A stretch of 10,806 nt of DNA from Cyanobacteria bacterium UBA5018 (lineage in GTDB: Bacteria > Cyanobacteriota > Cyanobacteriia > PCC-6307 > Cyanobiaceae). Positions 1 through 6,321 of the stretch are shown here, in pieces. The position numbers were made by a program, and so were the translations under genes. The notes beneath the pieces were generated by a model. It was not told the origin of the DNA, searched no databases, and worked only from the letters and a program-made list of their open reading frames with translations. Where the stretch lies: positions 356-11,161 of the forward strand of contig DGYA01000082.1 in NCBI GenBank assembly GCA_002396505.1. The letters are read 5' to 3'. Numbering within the stretch: the first letter of the stretch is position 1; each line of letters opens with the position of its first letter.

Positions 1-2
1 GC

Positions 3-785
3 TCACATGCCGGTGATGCAGTAGCCCGCATCCACATAGATCACCTGGCCGGTGATGCCGCTGGCCAGGGGGCTGGCCAGGAAGGCGGCGGTGCTGCCCA
101 CCTCCTCTTGGGTGACGGTGCGGCTCAGGGGGGCTTTTTCCTCCACGTTGTGGATCATGTCGAGGATGCCACCGATGGCCGAGCTGGCCAAGGTGCGAAT
201 TGGCCCGGCGCTGATTGCATTTACCCGCACCTGTTTCTCAGGGCCCAGTTCGGCCGCCAGATAGCGGACGGAAGCCTCTAGGGCCGCTTTGGCCACGCCC
301 ATTACGTTGTAGTTGGGGATCGCCCGTTCAGCGCCCAGATAGCTGAGGGTGATCACACTGCCCCCCTGGTTGAACAGGGGCTTGGCGTAGCGGCATAGGG
401 GCGCCAGCGAGTAGGCGCTCACCTCTAGGGCCCGGGCAAAGCCCTCGGGGCTGATGGCGCTGTAATCGCCGATCAGCTCTTCCTTGCCGGCAAAGGCCAG
501 GCAGTGAACAAGTATATCTAACGAGCCCCATTGCTGTTGAATTCGATCAAAAACGGCCGCAATCTGTGCCGGATCCTGTACGTTGAGGGGCTCGAATAGA
601 GTGGGATTGAGGGGTTGGGTTAGTTCGCGTACCTTGGTCTCAAAGCGACCCTTCTCATCTGGCAGATAGGTGATGCCTAGTTCGGCGCCGGCGGCGGCCA
701 GCTGCTGGGCGATGCCCCAGGCGATCGAGCGGTTGTTGGCAATGCCCGTCACCAGGGCTTTCTTACCGCGCAGATCAAGGAGCAT
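3..785 (-). CDS. fabI: Enoyl-[acyl-carrier-protein] reductase (NADH), FabI
   Basis: FabI catalyses the last reductive step of each type II fatty-acid elongation cycle in the cytosol, reducing trans-2-enoyl-ACP with NAD(P)H. The 260-residue protein has the usual length. Seen directly: the nucleotide-binding segment GIANNRSIAWG (residues 14-24), which is the FabI form of the SDR glycine motif; the SYLGAERAIPNYNVMG segment with Tyr149, Tyr159 and Lys166 (the Tyr-x6-Lys catalytic pair of FabI); and NAISAGPIRTLAS (189-201), which leads into the substrate-binding loop. The start is ATG at 783-785 and no strong Shine-Dalgarno sequence is visible. The stop lies 3 bp from the window edge, so downstream partners cannot be seen. 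Upstream on the same strand, after a 186-bp gap filled with small tandem repeats, is a lipoprotein gene. Identification is very secure. Confidence 0.98.
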   Translation of the reverse strand: MLLDLRGKKALVTGIANNRSIAWGIAQQLAAAGAELGITYLPDEKGRFETKVRELTQPLNPTLFEPLNVQDPAQIAAVFDRIQQQWGSLDILVHCLAFAGKEELIGDYSAISPEGFARALEVSAYSLAPLCRYAKPLFNQGGSVITLSYLGAERAIPNYNVMGVAKAALEASVRYLAAELGPEKQVRVNAISAGPIRTLASSAIGGILDMIHNVEEKAPLSRTVTQEEVGSTAAFLASPLASGITGQVIYVDAGYCITGM

Positions 786-823
786 GGGTTGGGTAGCTGG
801 AGGCGTGGCGGCGATTCTCCCGC

Positions 824-859
824 AGCGGTGTCACCAGCTGAAGCGGTGTGACCAGCTGA
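824..859. repeat. 18-bp perfect-phase tandem duplication upstream of fabI
   Basis: Two adjacent 18-bp copies, AGCGGTGTCACCAGCTGA (824-841) and AGCGGTGTGACCAGCTGA (842-859), differ at one base. They lie 39 bp upstream of the fabI start in the gap before the lipoprotein gene. Each copy also carries a CAGCTG palindrome. The position could overlap the fabI promoter or leader, but no function can be read from the sequence. Confidence 0.85.
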
Positions 860-931
860 GCCCTGGCCCCCGCAGGCGCGCTTGGCTGGGCTTAGGGGGC
901 GGCCTGGGGCGTGGTTTTGTCGGCAGCGGCA

Positions 932-983
932 GGCTCGCCAGCGTTTGGCTCGCCAGCGCTGGAGCCACTCATCAGGAGCCACT
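932..983. repeat. Two further short direct repeats in the fabI upstream gap
   Basis: GGCTCGCCAGCG occurs at 932-943 and again at 947-958 (period 15). GGAGCCACT occurs at 961-969 and again at 975-983 (period 14). The second copy of the latter runs into the 3' end of the lipoprotein gene, whose stop is at 972-974. They are unrelated in sequence to the 18-bp duplication at 824-859. Confidence 0.7.
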
Positions 984-1511
984 GTTCAGCAGCCGCTGTT
1001 CACTGCGGTCGATGGCATTGGGATCACTGAGCAGTTCTGGCTGCTCAAAGAGCGGGAAACGCTCTGCCTTCACCTCCTGGGCGAGGCGGGGGGGCTCCTG
1101 CCAGCGGTAGCGACGTTGCGGCGCCTTGGCCTTGCACAGGGCCTCGCTTTCGACGCGCAGGGCCCGCCGCACGTCCTGGCGGGCTACGGCGTCAAAAAAC
1201 TCCTGGCGGGGCACCAGGCCAGCGCTAAAAGGGGCCGTGCCGTTGCCGTTGAACAATCGCGCCGCATCGGGGGTCCAGCGGGGCTGGCAGAGCCCCTGGC
1301 GGCGGGTGTCTGTCTCGATCCAGATGTGCAGGCCATAGCCATCGGGTTGGCTGACCACGGCCAGGCCGTCGTGGGGCACCCGCCGCAGCAGGGGGTAGAT
1401 GGCCCAGCTGGGTGTGCGCTGGTTTGGCACACAGCCCGCCAGCAGCCCCGCCAGCAGCAGCAAACCGGCCCAGGGCGCGGCGCGCTTGCCCCAAAAGCCT
1501 GGATCCGCCAT
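972..1511 (-). CDS. Small putative lipoprotein of unknown function
   Basis: I do not recognise a family. The chosen start (ATG at 1509-1511) gives 179 residues. The N-terminus has a positive n-region (GKRAAPW), a leucine-rich hydrophobic stretch and a clear lipobox LLAGC with the modified Cys at residue 27, so the mature protein should be lipid-anchored on the outer face of the plasma membrane or exported to the outer membrane. In-frame ATGs at 1515-1517 and 1536-1538 would only lengthen the n-region; no ribosome-binding site separates the options, and the shortest gives a normal signal peptide. The mature part is soluble-looking, has two further Cys residues, a WIETDT segment in its first half, and an acidic/hydrophilic C-terminus. 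It lies in the same direction as fabI and is divergent from the aminotransferase gene. The signal peptide supports it being a real gene. Confidence 0.8.
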   Translation of the reverse strand: MADPGFWGKRAAPWAGLLLLAGLLAGCVPNQRTPSWAIYPLLRRVPHDGLAVVSQPDGYGLHIWIETDTRRQGLCQPRWTPDAARLFNGNGTAPFSAGLVPRQEFFDAVARQDVRRALRVESEALCKAKAPQRRYRWQEPPRLAQEVKAERFPLFEQPELLSDPNAIDRSEQRLLNSGS

Positions 1512-1590
1512 CGGCATTTGGCATTGCTGAGAGTGCATCCAAGATGCTGCAGCTGGGGCCGCCGCCGCCGGGTGGCCGATTTAACCAGCG

Positions 1591-1624
1591 CCTGAACTGG
1601 TCTGGCTTGGTCTGGATTGGTTTG
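1591..1624. repeat. Degenerate 10-bp periodic repeat upstream of the aminotransferase gene
   Basis: Successive 10-mers read CCTGAACTGG, TCTGGCTTGG, TCTGGATTGG, then a partial TTTGG. The result is a TGG-rich tract with a 10-bp period in the 131-158 bp divergent gap between the lipoprotein and aminotransferase genes. The copies are imperfect, so this could be chance or an old slippage product. Confidence 0.5.
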
Positions 1625-1655
1625 GCCGCTGAACTCTGGCCGCCGGGTAGCGGCC
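1624..1655 (+). promoter_or_regulatory. GC-rich leader hairpin with two competing left arms before the aminotransferase gene
   Basis: GGCCGC occurs at 1624-1629 and again at 1638-1643. Both can pair with GCGGCC at 1650-1655. The nearer arm gives a perfect 6-bp all-G/C stem with a 6-base loop (CGGGTA), ending 14 bases before the ATG at 1670. No U-tract follows, so it is not a simple terminator. A role in translation control is only a possibility, because GC-rich DNA produces such stems often. Confidence 0.35.
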
Positions 1656-1669
1656 TTAAAGTTGCCCCC

Positions 1670-2878
1670 ATGCAGGTGCCCCCCTTCAGCCTCCGCGAGC
1701 AGCTCGATCTCCTCGGCGAGGAATTAGACCAAGCCGTTCTTCAGGTACTGCGCAGCGGCCAGTACATCGGCGGCACCGCCATTGCCAACTTCGAAGCCGC
1801 CTTCGCCGAGGCGGTTCAGGTGCCCCATGCGGTGGGCTGCAATAGCGGTACCGATGCCCTGATCCTGGCCCTGAGGGGTCTGGGCATCGGCCCCGGCGAC
1901 GAGGTGATCACCGCCTCCTTCAGTTTCTTCGCCACGGCGGAGGCGGTGAGTGCGGTGGGTGCCACGCCGGTGTTCGTAGATGTCGATCCAGCCAGCTATT
2001 TGATCGACTTGAATCAGTTGGAGGCTGCGATTACGCCGGCCACCAAGGTGCTGATGCCAGTGCACCTGTTCGGTCGCCCGGTGGATATGGAGCGGCTCTG
2101 TGCCATCGCCGGCCGCTATGGCTTGAAGGTGGTGGAGGATTGTGCCCAGGCCACTGGATCCAGCTGGGCCGGTAGGCCGGTGGGCAGTTGGGGAGATGTG
2201 GGCTGTTTCAGTTTCTTTCCCACAAAAAATCTCGGTGGCGCCGGTGATGGGGGTGCCGTCACCTGTCGGGATGGGGCCCTGGCCCAGGCGATGCGTGAGT
2301 TGGCCGTACATGGCATGCCCCGCCGCTATTTGCACACCCAGCTCGGTTACAACTCTCGCCTCGATGCCATCCAGGCTGCGGTGCTTAGCGTAAAGCTCCC
2401 CCACCTAGCCACCTGGGTGGAGCGCCGCCGCGCCATCGCGGCGCGCTACCGCGAGCAGTTGGCCCATCTTGATGCCATTCATTTGCCGATGGATGTCGCC
2501 AACGGTCACAGTTGGAATCAGTTTGTAGTGCGCATTCCCCATTCGCGGGCTGCAAGCATCTGTTGTGATACCAGCTGCACTCCTTCCGCGGACAGCGCCA
2601 ATTTTGATCTGCCGGAAGCCTGCTGTCGCGACTGGCTGAAACAGCAGTTGCAGGCGGCAGGCGTCAACACCATCATCTACTACCCGATCCCAATTCATCG
2701 CCAGCCCGCCTATGAGCACCTGGGCTATGGTCCCGGCTCCCTGCCGGTAACCGAGCGTCTTTGCACTGAGGTGCTCAGCCTGCCGATCTTTCCTGAGCTA
2801 ACGCTTGAGCAGCAGCATCAGGTGGTGCGGGGCCTCTGCCAGCTGATCGGCGAGGACGCCACCGCCCTGGCGGCTTGA
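1670..2878 (+). CDS. DegT/DnrJ/EryC1-family PLP-dependent sugar aminotransferase
   Basis: This 402-residue fold-type I PLP enzyme probably transfers an amino group to a nucleotide-linked keto-sugar for a surface polysaccharide or glycan; the substrate cannot be assigned. Seen: GQYIGG (30-35), NSGTDAL (58-64), VHLFGRP (131-137), VVEDCAQATG with Asp157 for the PLP ring nitrogen, and FSFFPTKNLGGAGDGG with Lys186 as the Schiff-base lysine. The C-terminal IIYYPIPIHRQPAY block is typical of WbpE/WlbC/PglE-like members. The start is ATG at 1670, because the longer open frame back to 1412 is low-complexity and crosses the lipoprotein gene. Odd: between the FVVRIP strand and the DWLKQQLQAAG helix there is a Cys-rich stretch of about 25-30 residues (about 298-325, five Cys) that most family members replace with a short turn. 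No glycan-cluster genes are adjacent. It converges with the photolyase gene. Confidence 0.93.
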   Translation: MQVPPFSLREQLDLLGEELDQAVLQVLRSGQYIGGTAIANFEAAFAEAVQVPHAVGCNSGTDALILALRGLGIGPGDEVITASFSFFATAEAVSAVGATPVFVDVDPASYLIDLNQLEAAITPATKVLMPVHLFGRPVDMERLCAIAGRYGLKVVEDCAQATGSSWAGRPVGSWGDVGCFSFFPTKNLGGAGDGGAVTCRDGALAQAMRELAVHGMPRRYLHTQLGYNSRLDAIQAAVLSVKLPHLATWVERRRAIAARYREQLAHLDAIHLPMDVANGHSWNQFVVRIPHSRAASICCDTSCTPSADSANFDLPEACCRDWLKQQLQAAGVNTIIYYPIPIHRQPAYEHLGYGPGSLPVTERLCTEVLSLPIFPELTLEQQHQVVRGLCQLIGEDATALAA

Positions 2879-2997
2879 GCTCAGTCAATCTTGGTATTTT
2901 TAAGATAATCTCTTGCGCCTATGTGCTGGAAATCTACCAGGGGATCGGCTCCTGATATATTTGCTTTGCTGGGTTGAAATCAAGCCGATTAGCTGTG

Positions 2998-3007
2998 CTG
3001 ATATCAG
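2998..3007. repeat. 10-bp palindrome across the photolyase stop codon
   Basis: CTGATATCAG is a perfect palindrome that contains the photolyase stop (TCA at 3004-3006 on the plus strand). A matching half, CCTGATAT, lies at 2951-2958, and an overlapping inverted pair ATCGGCT/AGCCGAT lies at 2944-2950/2983-2989. The 125-bp convergent gap therefore has some dyad symmetry but no compact stem plus U-tract. I do not call a terminator here. Confidence 0.4.
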
Positions 3008-4497
3008 GCTGGTTTGAGTGATGCGTATAGGGCCTTGAAGTGGGCCTGTTGTTGGCGGTGATCCACGATCGGTGTTGGATAGCCGCGGCGCTCCAGGGGG
3101 GCGATATCGCCGGAGATCAGATCGGCGCTGCTGACTCGGGCCAACTCAGGCAACCAGTGGCGGATGTATTCGGCTTGGGGGTCGAATTTTTTGGCCTGGG
3201 TGCTGGGGTTGAAGATGCGCAGCGGTTTGGGATCCATGCCACTGCTGGCGCTCCATTGCCAGCCGCCATTGTTGGCCGCCAGATCGCCATCCACCAGGCG
3301 CTGCATGAAGGCCCTCTCCCCCCAGCGCCAGTCGCAGATCAGATCCTTCACCAGGAAGGAGGCCACGATCATGCGGCAGCGGTTGTGCATCCAGCCGCTG
3401 GTATTCAGCTGTCGCATCGCTGCATCCACGATCGGGAAGCCGGTGAGGCCGTCGCACCAGGCCTGAAACCTCACGGGGTTGTTTTCCCAGGGGAACTGCT
3501 GCCAGAGCGGCCGGTGGGGGCCGTCGGCCAGTTCCGGGAAATGGAACAGGGCCTGTTGATAGAACTCCCGCCAGGCCAGTTCCTGCTCCCAAACACGGAT
3601 CGCCTGCAGCGACTCCTCCCCCGCCGCCAAGCTGCGGGCCTCCTGGGCCGCGGCCCAGGCCTGCCGGGGGCTGAGGGTGCCGAGCGCCAGGGCGGCACCC
3701 AGGGCGGAGGTGCCGGGCTGGGCGGGAAAATTGCGCCCGGGCTCATAGCTAAGCAGTGGAATTTTGCCTGCTTGGCCATGGCAAAAGTTTTGTAATTGCT
3801 CCAGGGCTGCCCGTTCCCCAGGCCGGCAGGGACACTCGGCCGCCGCCGCGAAGCCATGGGGGATCGCCGCTAGCTCAGCGGCGGCGATGAACGGCAGCTG
3901 GGCCCAGCCCTGGGGATCGGCCAGGGCCGCTGGATTGAGATCGATCAGGTCGCCAGGAGCCGCCAGGGGGTCGAGGCCACCGGCCGCCGCCGACCCCAGG
4001 GCGGCCTTGCCCTCCACCTGATGGCGCCAGTTGCGCAAGAAGGGTCCGTACACCCGGTAGGGATCGCCGCTGGCGGTGTGGATGGCGCTGGGGTCCACCA
4101 ACAGCTGATCCCAATCCGCCAGCACCCGGGCGGACTGGGCCTGAAGGGCGGCGGCCACCCGCCGGTCGCGCTCGCGGGCCCGGGGTTCCACATCCCGGTT
4201 CCAGGCCACCACCTGGGCGCCCATGGCGCGGGCCAAGGCCGGCAGCAGGGTGAGCGGATCGCCGCGCAGCAGCAGCAGCCTGGAGCCGGCCTGTCGCCAG
4301 CCCTCGGTCAGTTCCCGCAGGCTTTCGATCAGAAACCACAGCCGCGCCGGTGCCATGGTCTCGGCCGCCAGGAGCTCGGGGTCGAGCACATAGACGCCGG
4401 TTAGCGCCGGTGTGGCGGCGGCGGCGGCCGCCAGGCCGAGGTTGTCGCCGAGGCGCAGGTCGCGGCGATGCCAGAACAGCCAGCGGGGCGGAGCCAT
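3004..4497 (-). CDS. phrB: Class I CPD deoxyribodipyrimidine photolyase (8-HDF type)
   Basis: The enzyme repairs UV-induced cyclobutane pyrimidine dimers using blue light, FADH- and an antenna chromophore. The 497-residue protein has an N-terminal alpha/beta antenna domain (FWHRRDLRLGDN near residues 8-19) and a C-terminal FAD domain. The FAD domain has RVWEQELAWREFY (302-314), TGFPIVDAAMRQL, GWMHNRCRMIVASF, and DGDLAANNGGWQWSASSG. By alignment from memory to the Anacystis nidulans enzyme, the electron-transfer tryptophans W314, W367 and W390 correspond to W337, W390 and W413 here, and N386 to N409; all are present. The overall similarity suggests an 8-hydroxy-deazaflavin antenna (inference). 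The start is ATG at 4495-4497, which shares one base with the upstream NUDIX stop (TGATG), so the two are probably translationally coupled. A TTG one codon earlier is less likely. Confidence 0.97.
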   Translation of the reverse strand: MAPPRWLFWHRRDLRLGDNLGLAAAAAATPALTGVYVLDPELLAAETMAPARLWFLIESLRELTEGWRQAGSRLLLLRGDPLTLLPALARAMGAQVVAWNRDVEPRARERDRRVAAALQAQSARVLADWDQLLVDPSAIHTASGDPYRVYGPFLRNWRHQVEGKAALGSAAAGGLDPLAAPGDLIDLNPAALADPQGWAQLPFIAAAELAAIPHGFAAAAECPCRPGERAALEQLQNFCHGQAGKIPLLSYEPGRNFPAQPGTSALGAALALGTLSPRQAWAAAQEARSLAAGEESLQAIRVWEQELAWREFYQQALFHFPELADGPHRPLWQQFPWENNPVRFQAWCDGLTGFPIVDAAMRQLNTSGWMHNRCRMIVASFLVKDLICDWRWGERAFMQRLVDGDLAANNGGWQWSASSGMDPKPLRIFNPSTQAKKFDPQAEYIRHWLPELARVSSADLISGDIAPLERRGYPTPIVDHRQQQAHFKALYASLKPA

Positions 4498-5057
4498 CAA
4501 ATTCCCAACAGTTGCTTGGCCCGAAACCAGGCGGTCACGCTCTTGGCATCCAAGTATTCATCGCCACTGGCCATGGCCCCATCCAGTTCAGCAGGCGTCA
4601 GCAGCAGCACCTCGATGTCTTCGTCGTCATCGCCGGCCGGGGGTTGGCTGAGGGGCGTCAGTTCGCGGGCCAGGAACAGGTGGATCACCTCGTCGGAATA
4701 GCCAGGGCAGGGCAGCAGCGTGCCCAGGGGATCCCAGCGGGCGGCGCTGTAGCCCGCTTCCTCCTGCAGCTCCCGTTGCATCGTGTAGAGGGGCTCTTCT
4801 CCATCATCCAAGGTGCCGGCGGGAAACTCCAGCAAGCGGGTTTGCACCGCAAAGCGGTACTGGCGCAAGATCACCACCCGGCCATCGGCCAGCAGCGGCA
4901 CCGCTAAGGAGGCCCCGGGATGGCGGATCAGACCAAAGGTGCCCTGCAGCCCCTTGGGCAGGGCCATGCGGTTCAGCTCGAAGCGCAGTTTTCGCGCATC
5001 GAGGGCCGCGATGGTCTCAAGCAGAAACGAGGGCTCCGGGGCTGGCAAGGGCGCCAT
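4497..5057 (-). CDS. NUDIX hydrolase, ADP-ribose pyrophosphatase-like
   Basis: This 186-residue protein is predicted to hydrolyse a nucleoside diphosphate linked to another moiety. The complete NUDIX box GX5EX7REUXEEXGU is present at residues 81-103 (GTLDDGE, then RELQEEAGY), with catalytic-helix glutamates intact. The preceding QYRFAVQTRLLEFPAG stretch matches the ADP-ribose pyrophosphatase subgroup (Gln-Tyr-Arg and E-x-P-A-G before the box), so ADP-ribose or a similar NDP-sugar is the likely substrate; this is inference. The start is ATG at 5055-5057. The frame stays open to 5201, but the extra 48 residues are encoded by the tandem repeats at 5092-5240 and look non-conserved. The stop TGA overlaps the photolyase ATG by one base, giving a two-gene operon whose promoter must lie in or near the repeat tract. 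Confidence 0.94.
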   Translation of the reverse strand: MAPLPAPEPSFLLETIAALDARKLRFELNRMALPKGLQGTFGLIRHPGASLAVPLLADGRVVILRQYRFAVQTRLLEFPAGTLDDGEEPLYTMQRELQEEAGYSAARWDPLGTLLPCPGYSDEVIHLFLARELTPLSQPPAGDDDEDIEVLLLTPAELDGAMASGDEYLDAKSVTAWFRAKQLLGI

Positions 5058-5091
5058 CGAGGGCAGCTGTGGCGGATGTGGGCCATAAGCA

Positions 5092-5240
5092 TGGCGCGAA
5101 CCGGCCCGGCCCTGCTCTGTGGGCATCCCCAGCGCAGGGCGAACCGGGTTCGGCCATGGTCTGTGGGCATCCTCAGTGCAGGGCGAACCGGGCTCGGCCA
5201 TGGGTTGCCGGAATTCCCCAGTGCAGGGCGAACCGGGCGG
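5092..5240. repeat. Degenerate tandem repeat, 43-45 bp unit, about four copies
   Basis: The core GCAGGGCGAACCGGG occurs exactly at 5134-5148, 5178-5192 and 5223-5237. A weaker copy, GCGCGAACCGG, lies at about 5094-5103. Spacings are about 43, 44 and 45 bp. Between cores the first full units share TCTGTGGGCATC and TCGGCCATG, and the last unit has diverged (TTGCCGGAATTCCCCAG). The tract fills most of the gap upstream of the NUDIX-photolyase operon. There are no constant-length unrelated spacers, so it is a minisatellite-like array and not CRISPR. Confidence 0.88.
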
Positions 5241-5280
5241 CAGGCGGTGGATTGCGTTGATTTGCCTGCGGCTGCTCCAT

Positions 5281-5311
5281 TAAAAAAACCCGGCCCCTTT
5301 GCGGAGGCCGG
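5281..5311 (-). terminator. Intrinsic terminator downstream of the RTX-like gene
   Basis: Read on the minus strand, a CCGGCC/GGCCGG stem (5306-5311 with 5290-5295), extended inward by two more G-C pairs around a bulged base, is followed directly by seven T residues (A-tract at 5282-5288 on the plus strand). It lies 47 bp after the stop of the minus-strand gene at 5359-5775. This is a textbook rho-independent terminator, which implies that this gene is (or was) transcribed and that the NUDIX-photolyase operon has its own promoter. Confidence 0.9.
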
Positions 5312-5358
5312 AAATAATTGATTGCTAACTTTAATCGCTAGCTTTTGCCGTTAGATAT

Positions 5359-5775
5359 TCATCTTAAAACGATGAAATCTTGACTGGATATTACGGGGAA
5401 CAGGGACTGGGCCGAGGCCACATCGGAAGGTAGATAGGGGTTGAATCTACCCAGTGTGGCGATCTGGATGGCTGCCAAAGAGCCATTGCCATCGGCGTCA
5501 TAGGCGAGGGCGTCATTGCTGATGTTATAGGTGATTCTGGTGCTGGATTTGGTGGCTGTAGCAGTCACATTGGCGCTGGTGGAACCAGCGATGGATTCAA
5601 ATTGATTGGCTTTAATCTCTGATCCGCTGAGTGCTGTGTAGATGGCGGCGCTAAGCACTAGCCGGTTAGAGCCAGGCGTAAAGTCTGTGATGCTATCAAT
5701 GCCGGCGACAGCTGCATTGCTGGTTACCAAGGGCGAAATGGCGTCAATCTGGGGCTGCGCGGATGGGATGGTCAA
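5359..5775 (-). CDS. RTX-type secreted protein C-terminal region only (standalone or remnant)
   Basis: The 138 residues read like the C-terminal end of RTX calcium-binding proteins exported by type I secretion. Visible are ITDFTPGSNRLVL (29-41, the DF-x-P-G-x-D-x-L-x-L pattern with Asn for the usual Asp), ITYNISNDALAYDADGNGS (81-99, matching the IxYN-x3-G-x-L-x-YDADGNG signature), IQIATLG, and a hydrophobic end SQDFIVLR like a type I secretion signal. None of the upstream glycine-rich nonapeptide repeats are present. There is no ATG in the frame: TTG at 5773-5775 is the only common start, and an in-frame TAG at 5797-5799 blocks extension. Base composition is visibly less GC-rich than the neighbours. 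It could be a short secreted peptide or the tail of a decayed larger gene. No ABC exporter genes lie nearby. Family assignment is moderate; functionality is uncertain. Confidence 0.65.
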   Translation of the reverse strand: MTIPSAQPQIDAISPLVTSNAAVAGIDSITDFTPGSNRLVLSAAIYTALSGSEIKANQFESIAGSTSANVTATATKSSTRITYNISNDALAYDADGNGSLAAIQIATLGRFNPYLPSDVASAQSLFPVISSQDFIVLR

Positions 5776-5793
5776 TTTTTCGAGGCGCCCTTT

Positions 5794-5799
5794 ATTCTA
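5794..5799 (-). promoter_or_regulatory. Possible -10 element upstream of the RTX-like gene
   Basis: The minus strand reads TAGAAT here, 18 bp before the TTG start, inside a short AT-rich island (about 5776-5850) that stands out from the GC-rich surroundings. No convincing -35 box is seen at the expected distance. Weak evidence. Confidence 0.2.
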
Positions 5800-5862
5800 T
5801 TCGTGATTATTTAGATCGAACCCAGGCGATTTTTGAATCTTGTTTTGATTGGCGCCACCTGC

Positions 5863-6321
5863 CTAAAGGGGCCGCGGCCCGCCGCCGATGCTGGAGGCCT
5901 CCAGCCAGCGAGCGATAGGCTCCGGCAGGGCGCAGCGGCGACGGCTGGCCACTTCTATGGCCAGGTGGCGGCTTAATGCTTCGGCCACCTCTTGGTTGGC
6001 TGAGCGGAATAGGTAGCGAATTTGAAAGCAGCCAGGATCTAGCCGTTGGGGTTCCAGCTGGATCGCCAGGGGATCGCCACAGCCCAGGGGGCGGCGGAAA
6101 TCGGCGCGGCAGTGGACGATCGGCAGGGCGATGGGCGGCGTTTTGCCGGGGGTGGGAAACAGTTCATCAGCGCCGATCCCGAAGCGCTCCAGGCTCTCCT
6201 CATAGGCCTCGTGGCACCAGCGCAGTAGCTGGTGGAAGTGCATCACGCCGGCGGCGTCCGTGTCGCCAAAGCGCACCTTGCGGCAGAGCTGCAACCAGCT
6301 GTTGGGATCCATGCCAGCCAT
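5863..6321 (-). CDS. Hotdog-fold acyl-CoA thioesterase, likely 1,4-dihydroxy-2-naphthoyl-CoA hydrolase
   Basis: The 152-residue single-domain hotdog protein is of the 4-hydroxybenzoyl-CoA thioesterase type. The N-terminal active-site segment RFGDTDAAGVMHFHQLLRWCHEAYEE (from residue 17) has Asp22 at the position of the catalytic aspartate of 4HBT enzymes, and matches the cyanobacterial Slr0204-like group that hydrolyses DHNA-CoA in phylloquinone synthesis. Phylloquinone is the secondary acceptor in photosystem I, which fits a cyanobacterial host. The assignment to DHNA-CoA rests on family resemblance; other aryl- or acyl-CoA substrates remain possible. Start is ATG at 6319-6321, with a second in-frame ATG at 6310-6312. 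It begins head-to-head with the membrane protein gene on the other strand with essentially no gap. The C-terminal 15-20 residues are Gly/Pro/Arg-rich and probably disordered. Confidence 0.88.
   Translation of the reverse strand: MAGMDPNSWLQLCRKVRFGDTDAAGVMHFHQLLRWCHEAYEESLERFGIGADELFPTPGKTPPIALPIVHCRADFRRPLGCGDPLAIQLEPQRLDPGCFQIRYLFRSANQEVAEALSRHLAIEVASRRRCALPEPIARWLEASSIGGGPRPL

Noticed and set aside
882..1595. Long plus-strand open frame (237 codons) opposite the lipoprotein gene
   Set aside because: No motif or signal is visible, and its composition is that of a GC-rich shadow frame. The opposite strand has a convincing lipoprotein signal.
1412..1669. N-terminal extension of the aminotransferase
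   Set aside because: The stretch is low-complexity, crosses the start of the lipoprotein gene on the other strand, and family homology begins just after the ATG at 1670.
2879..3003. Bidirectional terminator between the aminotransferase and photolyase genes
   Set aside because: The inverted pairs are only 7-8 bp with loops of 32-42 bases and lack an adjacent T-tract.
5058..5201. N-terminal extension of the NUDIX protein to the ATG at 5199-5201
   Set aside because: The added 48 residues are encoded by the tandem repeats and have no domain character. The ATG at 5055-5057 gives a normal family length.
5092..5240. CRISPR array
   Set aside because: There are only three clear cores plus a weak one, the intervals are partly shared between units and the unit is degenerate. 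There are no unrelated spacers of constant length and no cas genes.
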